Assembly (NCBI RefSeq): GCF_014490725.1
Contig: NZ_JACOQL010000004.1
Span: 513,591 to 577,590 of the forward strand
From: Paracoccus amoyensis
Lineage (GTDB): Bacteria; Pseudomonadota; Alphaproteobacteria; Rhodobacterales; Rhodobacteraceae
Length of the DNA stretch: 64,000 nt
Direction: 5' to 3'
The position numbers and the translations under genes are program-made. The notes beneath the pieces were generated by a model. The model searched no databases. It had not been told where the DNA came from and saw only the letters and a list, made by a program, of their open reading frames with translations. Of the stretch, positions 21,790-30,868 are shown one piece after another (position 1 is the first letter of the stretch; each line of letters begins with the position of its first letter).

Positions 21790-23748
21790 ATGACCCAGAA
21801 AGACAAGCCTTGGCTGTTCCGCACCTATGCGGGCCACTCGACAGCTGCGAAATCGAACGAACTTTACCGCGCAAACCTTTCCAAAGGGCAGACCGGGTTG
21901 TCGGTGGCTTTCGATCTGCCGACCCAGACCGGTTATGACAGCGATCATGTGCTGGCGCGGGGCGAGGTTGGCAAGGTTGGCGTGCCCGTTTGCCATCTGG
22001 GTGATATGCGGGCGCTGTTCGATCAGATCCCGCTGGAACAGATGAACACCTCGATGACGATCAACGCGACGGCGCCATGGCTGCTGTCGCTGTATATCGC
22101 CGTGGCCGAGGAGCAGGGGGCCGATGTCAGCAAGTTGCAGGGCACGGTCCAGAACGACCTGATCAAGGAATACCTGTCGCGCGGCACCTATATCTGTCCG
22201 CCCAAGCCGTCCTTGGCGATGATCACCGATGTCGCGGCCTATACGCGGGACAAGCTGCCCAAATGGAACCCGATGAATGTCTGTTCCTATCACCTGCAAG
22301 AGGCAGGGGCGACGCCGCAACAGGAACTGGCTTATGCGCTGGCCACTGCCATTGCGGTGCTGGACGATCTGAAGGCCAAGGTGCCCGCCGAAAGCTTCCC
22401 CGAAATGGTTGGGCGGATCAGCTTTTTCGTGAATGCGGGTATCCGGTTTGTGACCGAAATGTGCAAGATGCGCGCCTTTACCGAGCTGTGGGATGAGATC
22501 ACGGCCCAGCGTTATGGCATCGAGGATGAGAAATTCCGCCGGTTCCGCTATGGCGTGCAGGTTAACAGCCTGGGCCTGACGGAACAGCAGCCGGAAAACA
22601 ACGTCTATCGCATCCTGCTGGAAATGCTGGCGGTGACGCTGTCGAAAAACGCCCGCGCCCGCGCCGTGCAACTGCCCGCCTGGAACGAGGCGCTTGGCCT
22701 GCCGCGCCCCTGGGATCAGCAATGGTCGCTGCGGATGCAGCAGATCCTGGCCTATGAAACCGACCTGCTGGAATATGGCGATCTGTTCGATGGCAACCCG
22801 GTCATCGCCGCCAAGGTCGAGGAGTTGAAGCAAGGCGCCCGCGACGAACTGGCTCTGCTGGATCAGATGGGCGGCGCGATTGCCTCTATCGACTATATGA
22901 AATCGCGTCTGGTCGAATCGAATGCGGAACGGCTGGGCCGGATCGAGACGAATGAAACCATCGTGGTCGGTGTGAACCGCTGGCAACACGCCGAGCCTTC
23001 GCCCCTGACTGCGGGCGATGGTGGCATCATGGTTGTCGATCCGGCGGTCGAGCAGGATCAGATCGAACGTTTGAGCGCTTGGCGCAACACCCGTGACGAG
23101 GCCGCCGTGCAGGGCGCGCTGAACGCGCTGAGCGACGCGGCCCGTCGGGGGGAAAATATCATGCCCTATTCGATCGCAGCGGCGAAGGCCGGCGCCACGA
23201 CCGGCGAATGGGCCGGCGTCATGCGTCAGGTCCACGGCGAGTATCGCGGCCCGACCGGAGTTTCGTCGTCGCCCTCGAACCGGACCGAAGGGTTGGAGGA
23301 TATTCGCGAAGCCGTCGATGCCGTCAGCTCTCGCCTTGGCCGCCGCCTGAAATTCGTGGTCGGCAAGCCGGGGCTGGACGGCCATTCGAATGGCGCTGAA
23401 CAGATTGCGTTTCGCGCCCGCGATTGCGGTATGGACATCACCTATGAGGGCATCCGTCTGACGCCGGAACAGATCGTCAGCAGGGCAAAGATCGAGGATG
23501 CTCATGTCGTCGGTCTGTCGATCCTGTCGGGCAGCCACCTGCCGTTGATCGAGGACGTGATGGCGCGGATGAGGGATGAAGGGCTAACCCATATCCCGGT
23601 TATCGTTGGCGGCATTATTCCCGATGATGATGCTGCGCGGCTGCTGTCGATGGGCGTGGCGCGGGTCTATACGCCCAAGGACTTCCAGTTGAACACGATC
23701 ATGATGGATATCGTCGCGCTGGTAGAGCTTGATGCGGCGGCTGCCTGA
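21790..23748 (+). CDS. ecm: Ethylmalonyl-CoA mutase (B12 dependent)
   Basis: Converts (2R)-ethylmalonyl-CoA to methylsuccinyl-CoA in the ethylmalonyl-CoA pathway. The 652-residue protein starts MTQKDKPWLFRTYAGHSTA, typical for this branch of the methylmalonyl-CoA mutase family. The TIM-barrel part includes FDLPTQTGYDSDHVLARGEV and GTVQNDLIKEYLSRGTYICP. The C-terminal B12-binding domain has the DxHxxG motif in KPGLDGHSNGAEQIAFRARD near residue 525 and VIVGGIIPDDDAARL near 615. Divergent from ccr and followed by a terminator. Confidence 0.97.
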   Translation: MTQKDKPWLFRTYAGHSTAAKSNELYRANLSKGQTGLSVAFDLPTQTGYDSDHVLARGEVGKVGVPVCHLGDMRALFDQIPLEQMNTSMTINATAPWLLSLYIAVAEEQGADVSKLQGTVQNDLIKEYLSRGTYICPPKPSLAMITDVAAYTRDKLPKWNPMNVCSYHLQEAGATPQQELAYALATAIAVLDDLKAKVPAESFPEMVGRISFFVNAGIRFVTEMCKMRAFTELWDEITAQRYGIEDEKFRRFRYGVQVNSLGLTEQQPENNVYRILLEMLAVTLSKNARARAVQLPAWNEALGLPRPWDQQWSLRMQQILAYETDLLEYGDLFDGNPVIAAKVEELKQGARDELALLDQMGGAIASIDYMKSRLVESNAERLGRIETNETIVVGVNRWQHAEPSPLTAGDGGIMVVDPAVEQDQIERLSAWRNTRDEAAVQGALNALSDAARRGENIMPYSIAAAKAGATTGEWAGVMRQVHGEYRGPTGVSSSPSNRTEGLEDIREAVDAVSSRLGRRLKFVVGKPGLDGHSNGAEQIAFRARDCGMDITYEGIRLTPEQIVSRAKIEDAHVVGLSILSGSHLPLIEDVMARMRDEGLTHIPVIVGGIIPDDDAARLLSMGVARVYTPKDFQLNTIMMDIVALVELDAAAA

Positions 23749-23812
23749 GCTGGTGACAATCCAACATCACGCCATATCGGCATGAAATTGCAAAAAACTT
23801 TGGTGACTGACG

Positions 23813-23845
23813 AAAGCGGGCGAACCTTGTGGCCCGCTTTTTCGT
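23813..23845 (+). terminator. Terminator after ecm
   Basis: Inverted repeat AAAGCGGGC (23813-23821) and GCCCGCTTT (23832-23840) with a 10-base loop and T-rich tail, 65 bases after the ecm stop. A possible GTG start of the next gene (23829) lies inside it, which argues for the later ATG at 23874. Confidence 0.88.
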
Positions 23846-23873
23846 TCGGTTGCACAAGATATTCAGGCGATCC

Positions 23874-24812
23874 ATGAACGCAGCAGTCCAGCGCAACAGC
23901 GCAGTCGATCCACTTCGTGTCCTGTTGGCGATCTTTGTCATCGGGATACACACAGGCTTTCCCGACGCTTTGCAGGGCGAAGTTAAACAGGCATTGGTGA
24001 ATGGCTTATACCGAACCGCCGTTCCGATTTTTTCCCTGATATCGGGCTTTTTCTTTGCGAGCGCGGCCCATTCGGGACGAGGTGCAGGATATTTGAAACG
24101 GATCCTGATCCTCTATGCGATCTGGATGGTGATCTACGCGCCTGTTTATGGGCCGGAAATCACATCTCTGCCGCATCTGCTGCAATTGTGGTTCTTTGGC
24201 TATTTTCACCTGTGGTTTCTGGCTGGAATGATCGCGGCGGGGGCGCTGCTGCTGGCGTTGATTCATTGGAAGCTGCCGATCAGGGGCATCGTCCTGATCG
24301 CGCTGCTGCTGGCCGCTGTGGGAATCCTGCTGCAATATCTGGTGCTGTCCGAAAGGCTGTCGCTGCAACTGGATCTGTATCGAAACGGGTTGTTCGTGAT
24401 CTTTCCGTTCTTCGCCGTTGGCTATGCTCTTGCCGCGACCGGCACCCGCAAGACGGGGACAGGGGGGAAATGGCTGGCCGTCCTGTCGGTGATTGCGGTG
24501 ATGGCGGAGAGCGTGGTTTGGTATCGCATCGCAGGCGGCACATATGGCGTTGACAGCATGGTGACGTTGCTGGCCTGTGCGCCGCTGGTCTTTTTGGCTG
24601 CGCTGTCGAGCAAGGGGTTTTCGCAGGGCAAGCAGTTGGCGACGCTGGCAGCTTTCATCTATTTCTCGCATGTTCTGGCGATGATCACAGCCACGCAACT
24701 GGGTATCAGCGGCGATCTGAAATTCGTTTTTGTGGTCGTTCTGTGCCTGCTGGTCTGGTGGTCGCTTGGCCGTTTTTCATTTGGTCAGCGTATATTGGCC
24801 AGTATCACCTGA
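23874..24812 (+). CDS. Acyltransferase 3 family membrane protein
   Basis: A 312-residue integral membrane protein of the acyltransferase 3 family, which transfers acyl groups to sugars or other cell-surface substrates. The N-terminal VDPLRVLLAIFVIGIHTGF has the usual arginine and histidine of the first helix. Further features are AVPIFSLISGFFFASAAHSG and FGYFHLWFLAGMIAAG, and about ten hydrophobic segments. The substrate is unknown. It is isolated, flanked by terminators at 23813 and 24826. Confidence 0.83.
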   Translation: MNAAVQRNSAVDPLRVLLAIFVIGIHTGFPDALQGEVKQALVNGLYRTAVPIFSLISGFFFASAAHSGRGAGYLKRILILYAIWMVIYAPVYGPEITSLPHLLQLWFFGYFHLWFLAGMIAAGALLLALIHWKLPIRGIVLIALLLAAVGILLQYLVLSERLSLQLDLYRNGLFVIFPFFAVGYALAATGTRKTGTGGKWLAVLSVIAVMAESVVWYRIAGGTYGVDSMVTLLACAPLVFLAALSSKGFSQGKQLATLAAFIYFSHVLAMITATQLGISGDLKFVFVVVLCLLVWWSLGRFSFGQRILASIT

Positions 24813-24825
24813 CGCCGGGCAAAGA

Positions 24826-24854
24826 AAAACGCCGCCCGATGGGGGCGGCGTTTT
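24826..24854. terminator. Bidirectional terminator between acyltransferase gene and rpmE
   Basis: Inverted repeat AAAACGCCGCCC (24826-24837) with its complement at 24843-24854, a 5-base loop, A-rich on the left and T-rich on the right. It ends both the acyltransferase transcript and the minus-strand translation operon. Confidence 0.9.
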
Positions 24855-24877
24855 CGTATTCCGATAGCTGGAAAGGA

Positions 24878-25099
24878 TCAGAAGCCCAGGCCAGCGTATT
24901 TGCTTTTGAACTTCGACACGCGGCCGCCGGTGTCCATCAGACGAGCCGAACCGCCGGTCCATGCCGGGTGAGTGGTCGGGTCGATGTCCAGCGACATGGT
25001 TTCGCCTTCGGCACCCCAGGTCGAACGGGTCTGATAGATGGTACCGTCGGTCATTTTGACCTGGATCATGTGGTAGTCGGGATGGGTCTCTTTTTTCAT
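24878..25099 (-). CDS. rpmE: 50S ribosomal protein L31
   Basis: 73 residues starting [20 protein letters not shown] and continuing with [15 protein letters not shown]. The CxxC zinc pair of zinc-type L31 is absent, as is usual in Rhodobacteraceae. It follows rplS by 12 bases and is the last gene of the operon; AGGAGG is directly upstream of the start. Confidence 0.96.
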   Translation of the reverse strand: MKKETHPDYHMIQVKMTDGTIYQTRSTWGAEGETMSLDIDPTTHPAWTGGSARLMDTGGRVSKFKSKYAGLGF

Positions 25100-25111
25100 C
25101 TCGCGACCTCC

Positions 25112-25495
25112 TTAGGCTTTCGCGTCGGTTTTGGGACGATAGTTGGTTTTTTCGGCGATACGGGCCGATTTACCACGACGATCGCGCAGATAGTACAGCT
25201 TGGCGCGACGGACTTTACCACGACGAACGATAGTGATCGCGTCGATGTTGGTCGAGTAAAGCGGGAAAACGCGCTCGACGCCTTCGCCGAAGCTGATTTT
25301 GCGGACGGTGAAGCTGGCACTGATGCCGTCGCCGCCTTTGCGCGAAATGCAGACGCCTTCGTAGTTCTGCACGCGGGTGCGGGTGCCCTCGGTCACTTTG
25401 TAACCGACGCGGACGGTGTCGCCTGCTTTGAAATCAGGGATTTCCTTGCCAAGCGCGGCGATTTGCTCGGCTTCCAGTTCTGCGATCAGGTTCAT
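25112..25495 (-). CDS. rplS: 50S ribosomal protein L19
   Basis: 127 residues. Typical L19 features: [80 protein letters not shown] and [18 protein letters not shown]. It sits at the 30S-50S interface. The start overlaps the trmD stop by 4 bases. Confidence 0.97.
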   Translation of the reverse strand: MNLIAELEAEQIAALGKEIPDFKAGDTVRVGYKVTEGTRTRVQNYEGVCISRKGGDGISASFTVRKISFGEGVERVFPLYSTNIDAITIVRRGKVRRAKLYYLRDRRGKSARIAEKTNYRPKTDAKA

Positions 25496-26379
25496 CGCTT
25501 GGTTTCCTTGTTATGCTCGTGGTGATTCCACGATTGGTCTGATGCGCCCGAGAGCTGTTGGTCCTTTGCCGGGTCCATACGGGGTTCCCCAAGGGATTCC
25601 TCGTATGCCCGCCACAGGTCGGGGCGGCGTTCCTTGGTCAGCCTTTCGGCTTCACTGGCACGCCAAGCATGAATGGCCGCGTGATTTCCCGATAGCAGAA
25701 CTTCCGGGATCTCGCGGCCTTCCCACTGGGCGGGCTTCGTGAACTGAGGGGCTTCCAGAAGACCTCTGTTGCCGATGGAAAAGGATTCCTCGGCCAGAGA
25801 GTCCTGATTCCCCAGCACGCGCGGTATAAGACGAACCGTCGTGTCGATCAAGACCTGAGCGGCAATCTCTCCGCCGGTCAAAACATAGTCGCCAATGCTG
25901 ATTTCTTCGATGGCATGCGCATCCAGAACGCGCTGATCCACACCTTCGAACCGGCCACAGATCAGCGTCACCCCTGGACCTTCGGCCAACTGCCGTGCGC
26001 GGGCCTGTGTCAGTTGTTTGCCGCGCGGCGACATGTAGATGACGGGTTTTGCTGTGCCCTGAGTCGCTTCGCGCAGGGCTGCATCCATCACATCGGCACG
26101 GATCACCATGCCCGCCCCGCCGCCGGCTGGTGTGTCATCGACATTGCGATGCTTGCCCATGCCAAATTCGCGCAAAGGAATGGTCCGCAGGTTCCAAAGC
26201 CCCTGTTGCAACGCGCGACCGGTCAGCGACAGGCCAAGGATACCGGGAAAAGCCTCGGGGAACAGGGTGACGACATTGGCCGTCCAGATGTTCCTGATCT
26301 GTGGTTCGCGCATCAATTCGCGCGGGCGCAGACTGGTGGTGACGGACAACCGCCCATGCGATTTTGGCGTATCGCTCAT
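25492..26379 (-). CDS. trmD: tRNA (guanine-N1)-methyltransferase TrmD
   Basis: Methylates G37 of tRNAs with S-adenosylmethionine, preventing frameshifting. The 295-residue product has the SPOUT knot motifs: [67 protein letters not shown] and [20 protein letters not shown]. The N-terminal 30 residues before [10 protein letters not shown] are an extension that is also seen in relatives. Overlaps rimM at its start and rplS at its end by ATGA-type junctions. Confidence 0.96.
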   Translation of the reverse strand: MSDTPKSHGRLSVTTSLRPRELMREPQIRNIWTANVVTLFPEAFPGILGLSLTGRALQQGLWNLRTIPLREFGMGKHRNVDDTPAGGGAGMVIRADVMDAALREATQGTAKPVIYMSPRGKQLTQARARQLAEGPGVTLICGRFEGVDQRVLDAHAIEEISIGDYVLTGGEIAAQVLIDTTVRLIPRVLGNQDSLAEESFSIGNRGLLEAPQFTKPAQWEGREIPEVLLSGNHAAIHAWRASEAERLTKERRPDLWRAYEESLGEPRMDPAKDQQLSGASDQSWNHHEHNKETKR

Positions 26380-26873
26380 TCGTCGTTGCCAGGCGGGTCG
26401 GCAACGATGCGTCCTGCGGTCACATCGACCGTTGGAACAACAGCGCGGGTAAAGGGCAGCAAAAGCACGGTCTTGCCGCCGACCACTTCCAGAATATCGC
26501 CGGCGCCGTGGTCAAAGATCGCGCGGACACGGCCTAAAATCTGGCCGCCGGTATCCACGACCTCTAGCCCGATCAGGTCGGTGTGATAAAATTCATCATC
26601 AGGAAGCGAGGGCAGCGCATCGCGCGGTGCCCACAAGGTCACGCCCTTCAATGCTTCCGCATCCTCGCGGGTGACAACGCCCGTCAGCCGCGCCCCAAGT
26701 CCACCGGTGATCGGCCGGGTCAGATTGACGGTAAAGACTTTTTTGCCGTCTTCGGTCGTCAAGGGGCCGTAATTCGCGATATCAGCAGGCTCGGCGGTAA
26801 AGCTTTTCAGGCGCACTTCGCCATTGACACCAAAGGCACCAGCAATTGCGCCTACGCAAATCCTGTCGGTCAT
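26376..26873 (-). CDS. rimM: 16S rRNA-processing protein RimM
   Basis: Assembly factor that binds S19 and helps maturation of the 30S head. The reading from the ATG at 26871-26873 is 165 residues, starting [24 protein letters not shown]-barrel half is visible at the C terminus ([39 protein letters not shown]). The ATG overlaps the stop of a 48-residue ORF, which supports this start over the longer reading to 26930. Confidence 0.95.
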   Translation of the reverse strand: MTDRICVGAIAGAFGVNGEVRLKSFTAEPADIANYGPLTTEDGKKVFTVNLTRPITGGLGARLTGVVTREDAEALKGVTLWAPRDALPSLPDDEFYHTDLIGLEVVDTGGQILGRVRAIFDHGAGDILEVVGGKTVLLLPFTRAVVPTVDVTAGRIVADPPGNDE

Positions 26874-27016
26874 GGTCCAACCCTTTCGCAAAATCCGGCG
26901 CGCAGCCAGGTGCCGGCCGATTCCCTGCATAGTTCACGTTGCTGAGCACGCTCGAAGATCATGCCGCTGACAAACAGCAGCACAAAGAAAATTGCGCGAC
27001 GAAACAGGCGAAACAT
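26870..27016 (-). CDS. 48-residue single-span membrane protein between rpsP and rimM
   Basis: A short frame running from the ATG at 27014-27016 to a TGA that overlaps the rimM start (ATGA). The protein begins [20 protein letters not shown]: a basic N terminus and a hydrophobic segment (about residues 8-21), followed by [10 protein letters not shown], then GTWLRAGFC and a short tail. Two cysteines (residues 30 and 42) flank a Gly-Thr-Trp. The position inside a translation operon, the tight coupling to rimM and the ordered layout argue for a real gene. From memory, relatives have similar short ORFs here. Function unknown. Confidence 0.72.
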   Translation of the reverse strand: MFRLFRRAIFFVLLFVSGMIFERAQQRELCRESAGTWLRAGFCERVGP

Positions 27017-27066
27017 TTGCGGTCGAATGACAGGCCCGGATGCTGACATCCGGGCCTTGCACGGGA

Positions 27067-27420
27067 TTATTCTTCAGCCGGAGCAGCAGCTTTGGCGGCT
27101 TTTTCTTCGGCGCGCGCTTTGGCTTTCTTGCCCGGTTCGGCTTTCTTCATGTTCTTGCGGTCGGCCTTTGCCTTGACGCCTGCGGCTTCCAGGAAGCGGG
27201 CAATACGGTCGGTCGGCTGTGCGCCGAGACCCAGCCAGTGCTGAACGCGTTCCATGTCCATTTTGACGCGATCTTCGCTGTCTTTCGGCAGCAGCGGGTT
27301 ATAGGTGCCCAGCTTTTCCAGGAAGCGGCCATCGCGCGGCATGCGCGAATCGGTTGCGACGATGGCGTAATGCGGGCGTTTTTTCGAACCACCACGGGCC
27401 AGACGGATTTTCATAGCCAT
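27067..27420 (-). CDS. rpsP: 30S ribosomal protein S16
   Basis: 117 residues: [20 protein letters not shown], then [20 protein letters not shown] and [15 protein letters not shown], as in S16. The C-terminal 35 residues are a lysine- and alanine-rich extension ([19 protein letters not shown]), common in alphaproteobacteria. It follows aroQ by 47 bases with GGAG before the start. Confidence 0.97.
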   Translation of the reverse strand: MAMKIRLARGGSKKRPHYAIVATDSRMPRDGRFLEKLGTYNPLLPKDSEDRVKMDMERVQHWLGLGAQPTDRIARFLEAAGVKAKADRKNMKKAEPGKKAKARAEEKAAKAAAPAEE

Positions 27421-27467
27421 TGCATTTTCTCCTTTGAAATGGCGGTGTTATGGGCGCGTCCGCGCCC

Positions 27468-27764
27468 TTACGATTGGTGTTGTTCGTGGTGCCGAATAAC
27501 TTCGGCGATCACGAAATTCAGGAATTTGCGCGCGAATTCTGGATCAAGGTCAGCCTCGCGCGCGAGGCGTTCCAGCCGCTCGATCTGTTGCGCTTCGCGC
27601 GACGGATCCGAGGGCGGCAGAGCGTGTTCGGCCTTGAGGTGGCCGACGGATTGGGTGTGCTTGAACCGTTCGGCCAGCGTGTAGACCAGGATCGCGTCCA
27701 GCCGGTCGATAGACTCGCGATGCTCTTTCAGCAGGGCGGCGGCGCGGGTGGTGGGATCAGTCAT
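27468..27764 (-). CDS. Chorismate mutase (AroQ type)
   Basis: A 98-residue all-helical protein with the AroQ pattern: LKEHRESIDRLDAILVYTLAERFKH at residues 13-37 (the Arg and Asp of the active site) and HLKAEHALPPSDPSREAQQI, where the Lys and Arg are expected to bind chorismate. It converts chorismate to prephenate on the way to Phe and Tyr. The length fits stand-alone monofunctional enzymes. In many Rhodobacteraceae it sits between ffh and rpsP, as here. Confidence 0.88.
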   Translation of the reverse strand: MTDPTTRAAALLKEHRESIDRLDAILVYTLAERFKHTQSVGHLKAEHALPPSDPSREAQQIERLERLAREADLDPEFARKFLNFVIAEVIRHHEQHQS

Positions 27765-27850
27765 GGAAGGCTCCGTTCAAGGGGCACGGGATGTACACAA
27801 CCTGTGCACAGGCGGTGCACAGGGCGTATGCCGCATGTGGCGCCGCCGCA

Positions 27851-27917
27851 GCGGGGGCTTCGCGCCCCCGTCGCCGTGCCGGCGACTCCCCCGCGGGATA
27901 TTTCGAGGACCAAAGCA
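27851..27917. repeat. GC-rich intergenic element with GAAATATCC core
   Basis: Between aroQ and the GNAT gene. It holds a GGGGGC-TTC-GCGCCCCC-type hairpin (27853-27869), a GCCG-rich pair and, on the minus strand, TTTGGTCCTCGAAATATCCC. A related core with GGCTGAAATATCCTGGGG lies at 58,884-58,904 after mraY. Elements with this core recur between genes in Rhodobacteraceae to my recollection. Function unknown; it may stabilise mRNA ends. Confidence 0.5.
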
Positions 27918-27923
27918 GCGCGG

Positions 27924-28457
27924 TCATGCCGACACCTTCGGATGGCGGTAAACCAGACACGGGGTGCCACGAACCACGCCTTCGCGTTCGATCACCGCAC
28001 CCATGCGTTCGGCCAGTTTGCGCGAGCGAATGTTTTCGTGGGCGATCTGAGAGATCAGCGGGGCAAAGCCCATCGGACCCTGGGCATGGGCGCGGGCGGT
28101 CATGGCCGCCTCATAGGCGATGCCCTTGCCTTCGAAGCCTTCATAGATATGCCAGCCCAGTTCGGGTTCGGGCCAGTCGAAATGGTCGATCACGCCGACG
28201 CGCCCGGCAATGCGACCCGAGGCCTTGTCCTCGACCGACCACAGGCCATAACCGCGCATGATCCAGTGGCCAATGCCACGCGACAGCGCGTCCCAGTTTT
28301 GCCATTCCTCATACGGGCCGCCGACATATTGCGAGCGTTCCGACAGGCCAAAGGCATTCATCGCATCCCAATCCGACAGGCGCGGTTCGCGCAGGATCAG
28401 GCGTTCGGTTTCAAGAACCGGCACTTTCGCCTGAAGAATTATGGATGAGGACGTCAT
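27924..28457 (-). CDS. GNAT family N-acetyltransferase
   Basis: 177 residues from the ATG at 28455-28457 (MTSSSIILQAKVPVLETERL). RimJ-like pattern: LETERLILREPRLSDWDAM, GYGLWSVEDKASGRIAGRVG, ELGWHIYEGFEGKGIAYEAA (acetyl-CoA loop) and ENIRSRKLAERMGAVIER. Target unknown. It begins 13 bases after the ffh stop, so it is translated from the ffh transcript. Confidence 0.88.
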   Translation of the reverse strand: MTSSSIILQAKVPVLETERLILREPRLSDWDAMNAFGLSERSQYVGGPYEEWQNWDALSRGIGHWIMRGYGLWSVEDKASGRIAGRVGVIDHFDWPEPELGWHIYEGFEGKGIAYEAAMTARAHAQGPMGFAPLISQIAHENIRSRKLAERMGAVIEREGVVRGTPCLVYRHPKVSA

Positions 28458-28470
28458 GACGCGGCTGACC

Positions 28471-29967
28471 TTATTTCTTCCCGAACAGACCGCTGAGGCC
28501 GCTGGGCAGGCCGGCCTTGGACAGATCACCGCCGAGACCCTTCGGGTCCTGCAGCATCCTGGTTGCTTCGGCCATTTTCGCTGGATCCATATTCTCCAGA
28601 TCCGGCAGGCCGCCCGCGCGGCCGGTCATGGCACGCATGGCCTGTTTCAGCATGCCGCCTTTGCCCATCTTGCCCAGCTTTTTCATCGTGTCGGCCATCT
28701 GCTTTTGCATTTTCAGCAGCCGGTTCAGTTCGGACACCTCCATGCCCGCGCCCGCTGCGATCCGCTTTTTGCGGCTTGCCTGCAGCATGTCGGGATTGGC
28801 CCGCTCTTTCTTGGTCATGGAGTTGATCAGCGCGATCTGACGGCGCACGGCGCTGTCATCCATGCCTGCGGCTTCGGCCTGTTTGGCCATCTTCTGCATG
28901 CCCGGCATCATCTGCATGATCGAGCCCATGCCACCCATCTTCTGCATCTGTTCAAGCTGGCCTTTCAGGTCGTTCATGTTGAACAGACCCTTCTGGAAGC
29001 GTTTCATCATGCGTTCGGCCTGTTCGACCTCCAGCACTTCCTGCGCCTTTTCGACCAGGGCGACGATGTCACCCATGCCAAGGATGCGACCGGCGATCCG
29101 CTGGGCGTCAAAGCCTTCCAGCGCGTCCATTTTTTCGCCCAGGCCGACGAAGCGGATCGGCTTGCCCGTAACCGCGCGCATCGACAGGGCCGCGCCACCG
29201 CGGCCATCGCCGTCCATCCGGGTCAGAACGACGCCCGAGACGCCGACTTTCTCGTCGAACTCGGTGGCGACATTGACGGCGTCCTGACCGGTCAGGCCAT
29301 CGACGACCAACAGTGTTTCGCGCGGCTGGGCGATGTCGCGGACGGCCTGAACCTCATCCATCAGCACCTGGTCGATATGCAGGCGACCAGCGGTATCCAG
29401 CATATAAACGTCATAGCCGCCCAGCGACGCCTGTTGCTTGGCGCGTTGGGCGATCTGCGTGGCGGTCTGGCCCGGCACGATGGGCAGGGTGTCAACGCCG
29501 ATCTGCTGGCCAAGGATGGCAAGCTGTTCCATGGCCGCCGGGCGGTTGGTGTCCAGAGACGCCATCAGCACGCGTTTCTTTTCACGCTCCTTCAGGCGCA
29601 GGGCCAGTTTCGCGGTCGTCGTGGTTTTCCCCGAGCCTTGCAGGCCGACCATCAGGATCGGCGCAGGCGGGTTGTCGATGCGCAGCGCGTCGGGGGCATC
29701 GTCGCCCTGCAGAACCTTGATCAGTTCGTCATGGACGATCTTCACGACCTGTTGGCCGGGGGTGATCGATTTGGTAACAGATGCGCCGGTCGCTTTCGAG
29801 GTGACGGTTTTGACAAAGCTGCGGGCCACGGGCAGGGAAACGTCGGCTTCCAGCAGGGCCACACGCACTTCGCGCATTGCGGCGGTCACGTCATCTTCGG
29901 TCAGGGCGCCTTGCTTGGTCAGCCGGTCGAATACGCCGCCCAAACGGTCGGAAAGGTTCTCGAACAT
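28471..29967 (-). CDS. ffh: Signal recognition particle protein Ffh
   Basis: GTPase that binds signal sequences and 4.5S RNA and delivers ribosomes to FtsY. 498 residues: N domain (MFENLSDRLGGVFDRLTKQG), G domain with GLQGSGKTTTTAKLALRL near residue 105, DTAGRLHIDQVLMDE near 190, TRMDGDGRGGAALSMRAVTG near 248, and a methionine-rich M domain (MGGMGSIMQMMPGMQKMAKQ). The 4.5S RNA gene is not seen nearby. It is the first gene of the minus-strand translation operon. Confidence 0.97.
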   Translation of the reverse strand: MFENLSDRLGGVFDRLTKQGALTEDDVTAAMREVRVALLEADVSLPVARSFVKTVTSKATGASVTKSITPGQQVVKIVHDELIKVLQGDDAPDALRIDNPPAPILMVGLQGSGKTTTTAKLALRLKEREKKRVLMASLDTNRPAAMEQLAILGQQIGVDTLPIVPGQTATQIAQRAKQQASLGGYDVYMLDTAGRLHIDQVLMDEVQAVRDIAQPRETLLVVDGLTGQDAVNVATEFDEKVGVSGVVLTRMDGDGRGGAALSMRAVTGKPIRFVGLGEKMDALEGFDAQRIAGRILGMGDIVALVEKAQEVLEVEQAERMMKRFQKGLFNMNDLKGQLEQMQKMGGMGSIMQMMPGMQKMAKQAEAAGMDDSAVRRQIALINSMTKKERANPDMLQASRKKRIAAGAGMEVSELNRLLKMQKQMADTMKKLGKMGKGGMLKQAMRAMTGRAGGLPDLENMDPAKMAEATRMLQDPKGLGGDLSKAGLPSGLSGLFGKK

Positions 29968-30090
29968 AGCCGGGCCTCCTGCGGTCCAATACGGTTTAGC
30001 CCCCGTGGGCGCAACGCGCTAACGGGGGGCGATCCCCGCATCTGACGGGGACCGGAAGGCACATCCTTCCGGGAATCTAGGGTGAGATAG

Positions 30091-30122
30091 GCAAAAACGG
30101 CCCGCGAGTCAACGCAGGCCGT
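30091..30122 (-). terminator. Terminator after azoR
   Basis: On the minus strand: ACGGCCTGCG, a 6-base loop, CGCGGGCCGT (one mismatch), then TTTTTGCC. It lies 33 bases past the azoR stop and separates azoR from the ffh operon. The remaining ffh leader (29,968-30,090) has two smaller GC hairpins (CCGGAAGG/CCTTCCGG and CCCCG/CGGGG). Confidence 0.85.
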
Positions 30123-30154
30123 GCTTTTGATGGTTTCGCCCGGTCAGGGGGCGG

Positions 30155-30742
30155 TCAGGCGGCGAGCTCTGCGACCTGGGCATCGGCGCGGGCCAATGCG
30201 CCGTCGCGGTCGAAAATCAAACCGTCGGCGGCGACGAATTCGACATCGGTGATCCCGAAGAAGCCCAGAATGAACCGCATATAGGCCGAGGCGTGGTCGA
30301 TCTCGGACCCCAAGGGCGTGCCGCCGGCGCTATAGGCGATGATGGCGCGCTTTCCGGTCAGCAAGCCTTCGGCGCCAGCCTCGGTATAGCGGAAACTGAC
30401 ACCGGCGCGGGCAATCTGGTCAATCCAGCTTTTCAGCAGGGCGCCCATCGCGAAGTTGTAGATCGGCATACCGATCACCAGCACATCTGCATTTTTGACT
30501 TCGGACAGATATGCGTCAGAGGTGGCGACGGCGGCGGCATGTGCGGCCGAGTTGTCGTCGCCCATCCCACGGGTGGCTTCCAGCCAGATCCCGTCGATGG
30601 CGGGCACGCCCTTGGCGAGGTCGCGATAGGTGACGGTCGCGGTTGGATTTTGGGAGGTCAGCTTGGCGACAATGTCGGCGGTCAGTTTGCGCGAAACCGA
30701 AGCCTCGCCGGTGATTGCACTATCAAGATGCAGGATGTTCAT
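30155..30742 (-). CDS. azoR: FMN-dependent NADH:quinone oxidoreductase/azoreductase
   Basis: 195-residue flavodoxin-like enzyme that reduces quinones and azo compounds with NADH. Signatures: MNILHLDSAITGEASVSRKL at the FMN phosphate loop, ADVLVIGMPIYNFAMGALLK near residue 85, SWIDQIARAGVSFRYTEAGA near 105 and IAYSAGGTPLGSE. It is divergent from a LysR regulator gene at 30869, which probably controls it, a common arrangement for azoR. Confidence 0.93.
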   Translation of the reverse strand: MNILHLDSAITGEASVSRKLTADIVAKLTSQNPTATVTYRDLAKGVPAIDGIWLEATRGMGDDNSAAHAAAVATSDAYLSEVKNADVLVIGMPIYNFAMGALLKSWIDQIARAGVSFRYTEAGAEGLLTGKRAIIAYSAGGTPLGSEIDHASAYMRFILGFFGITDVEFVAADGLIFDRDGALARADAQVAELAA

Positions 30743-30868
30743 GATCGGATCGTTCCTCGAAACTGTTGGAATCTGTTGCCACCAATTTGGGGCTAGGCAG
30801 GAATGAACAAAATTGGCGATAAATGCGCATTCTTTGTGCGGTGATGCACAGGTCTAGGGAGGTGCAGG

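Noticed and set aside
21370..23538. Long open frame (about 720 residues) antisense to ecm
   Set aside because: Mirror frame of a high-GC gene; ecm is a clear family member and the antisense product resembles nothing.
27791..27828. TGTGCACAGG repeats upstream of aroQ as DnaA boxes
   Set aside because: They do not match TTATCCACA and there is no origin context.
29968..30090. 4.5S (SRP) RNA next to ffh
   Set aside because: The segment has CCGGAAGG/CCTTCCGG but not the conserved GGAAGCAGCC-type loop; no match to the SRP RNA core.
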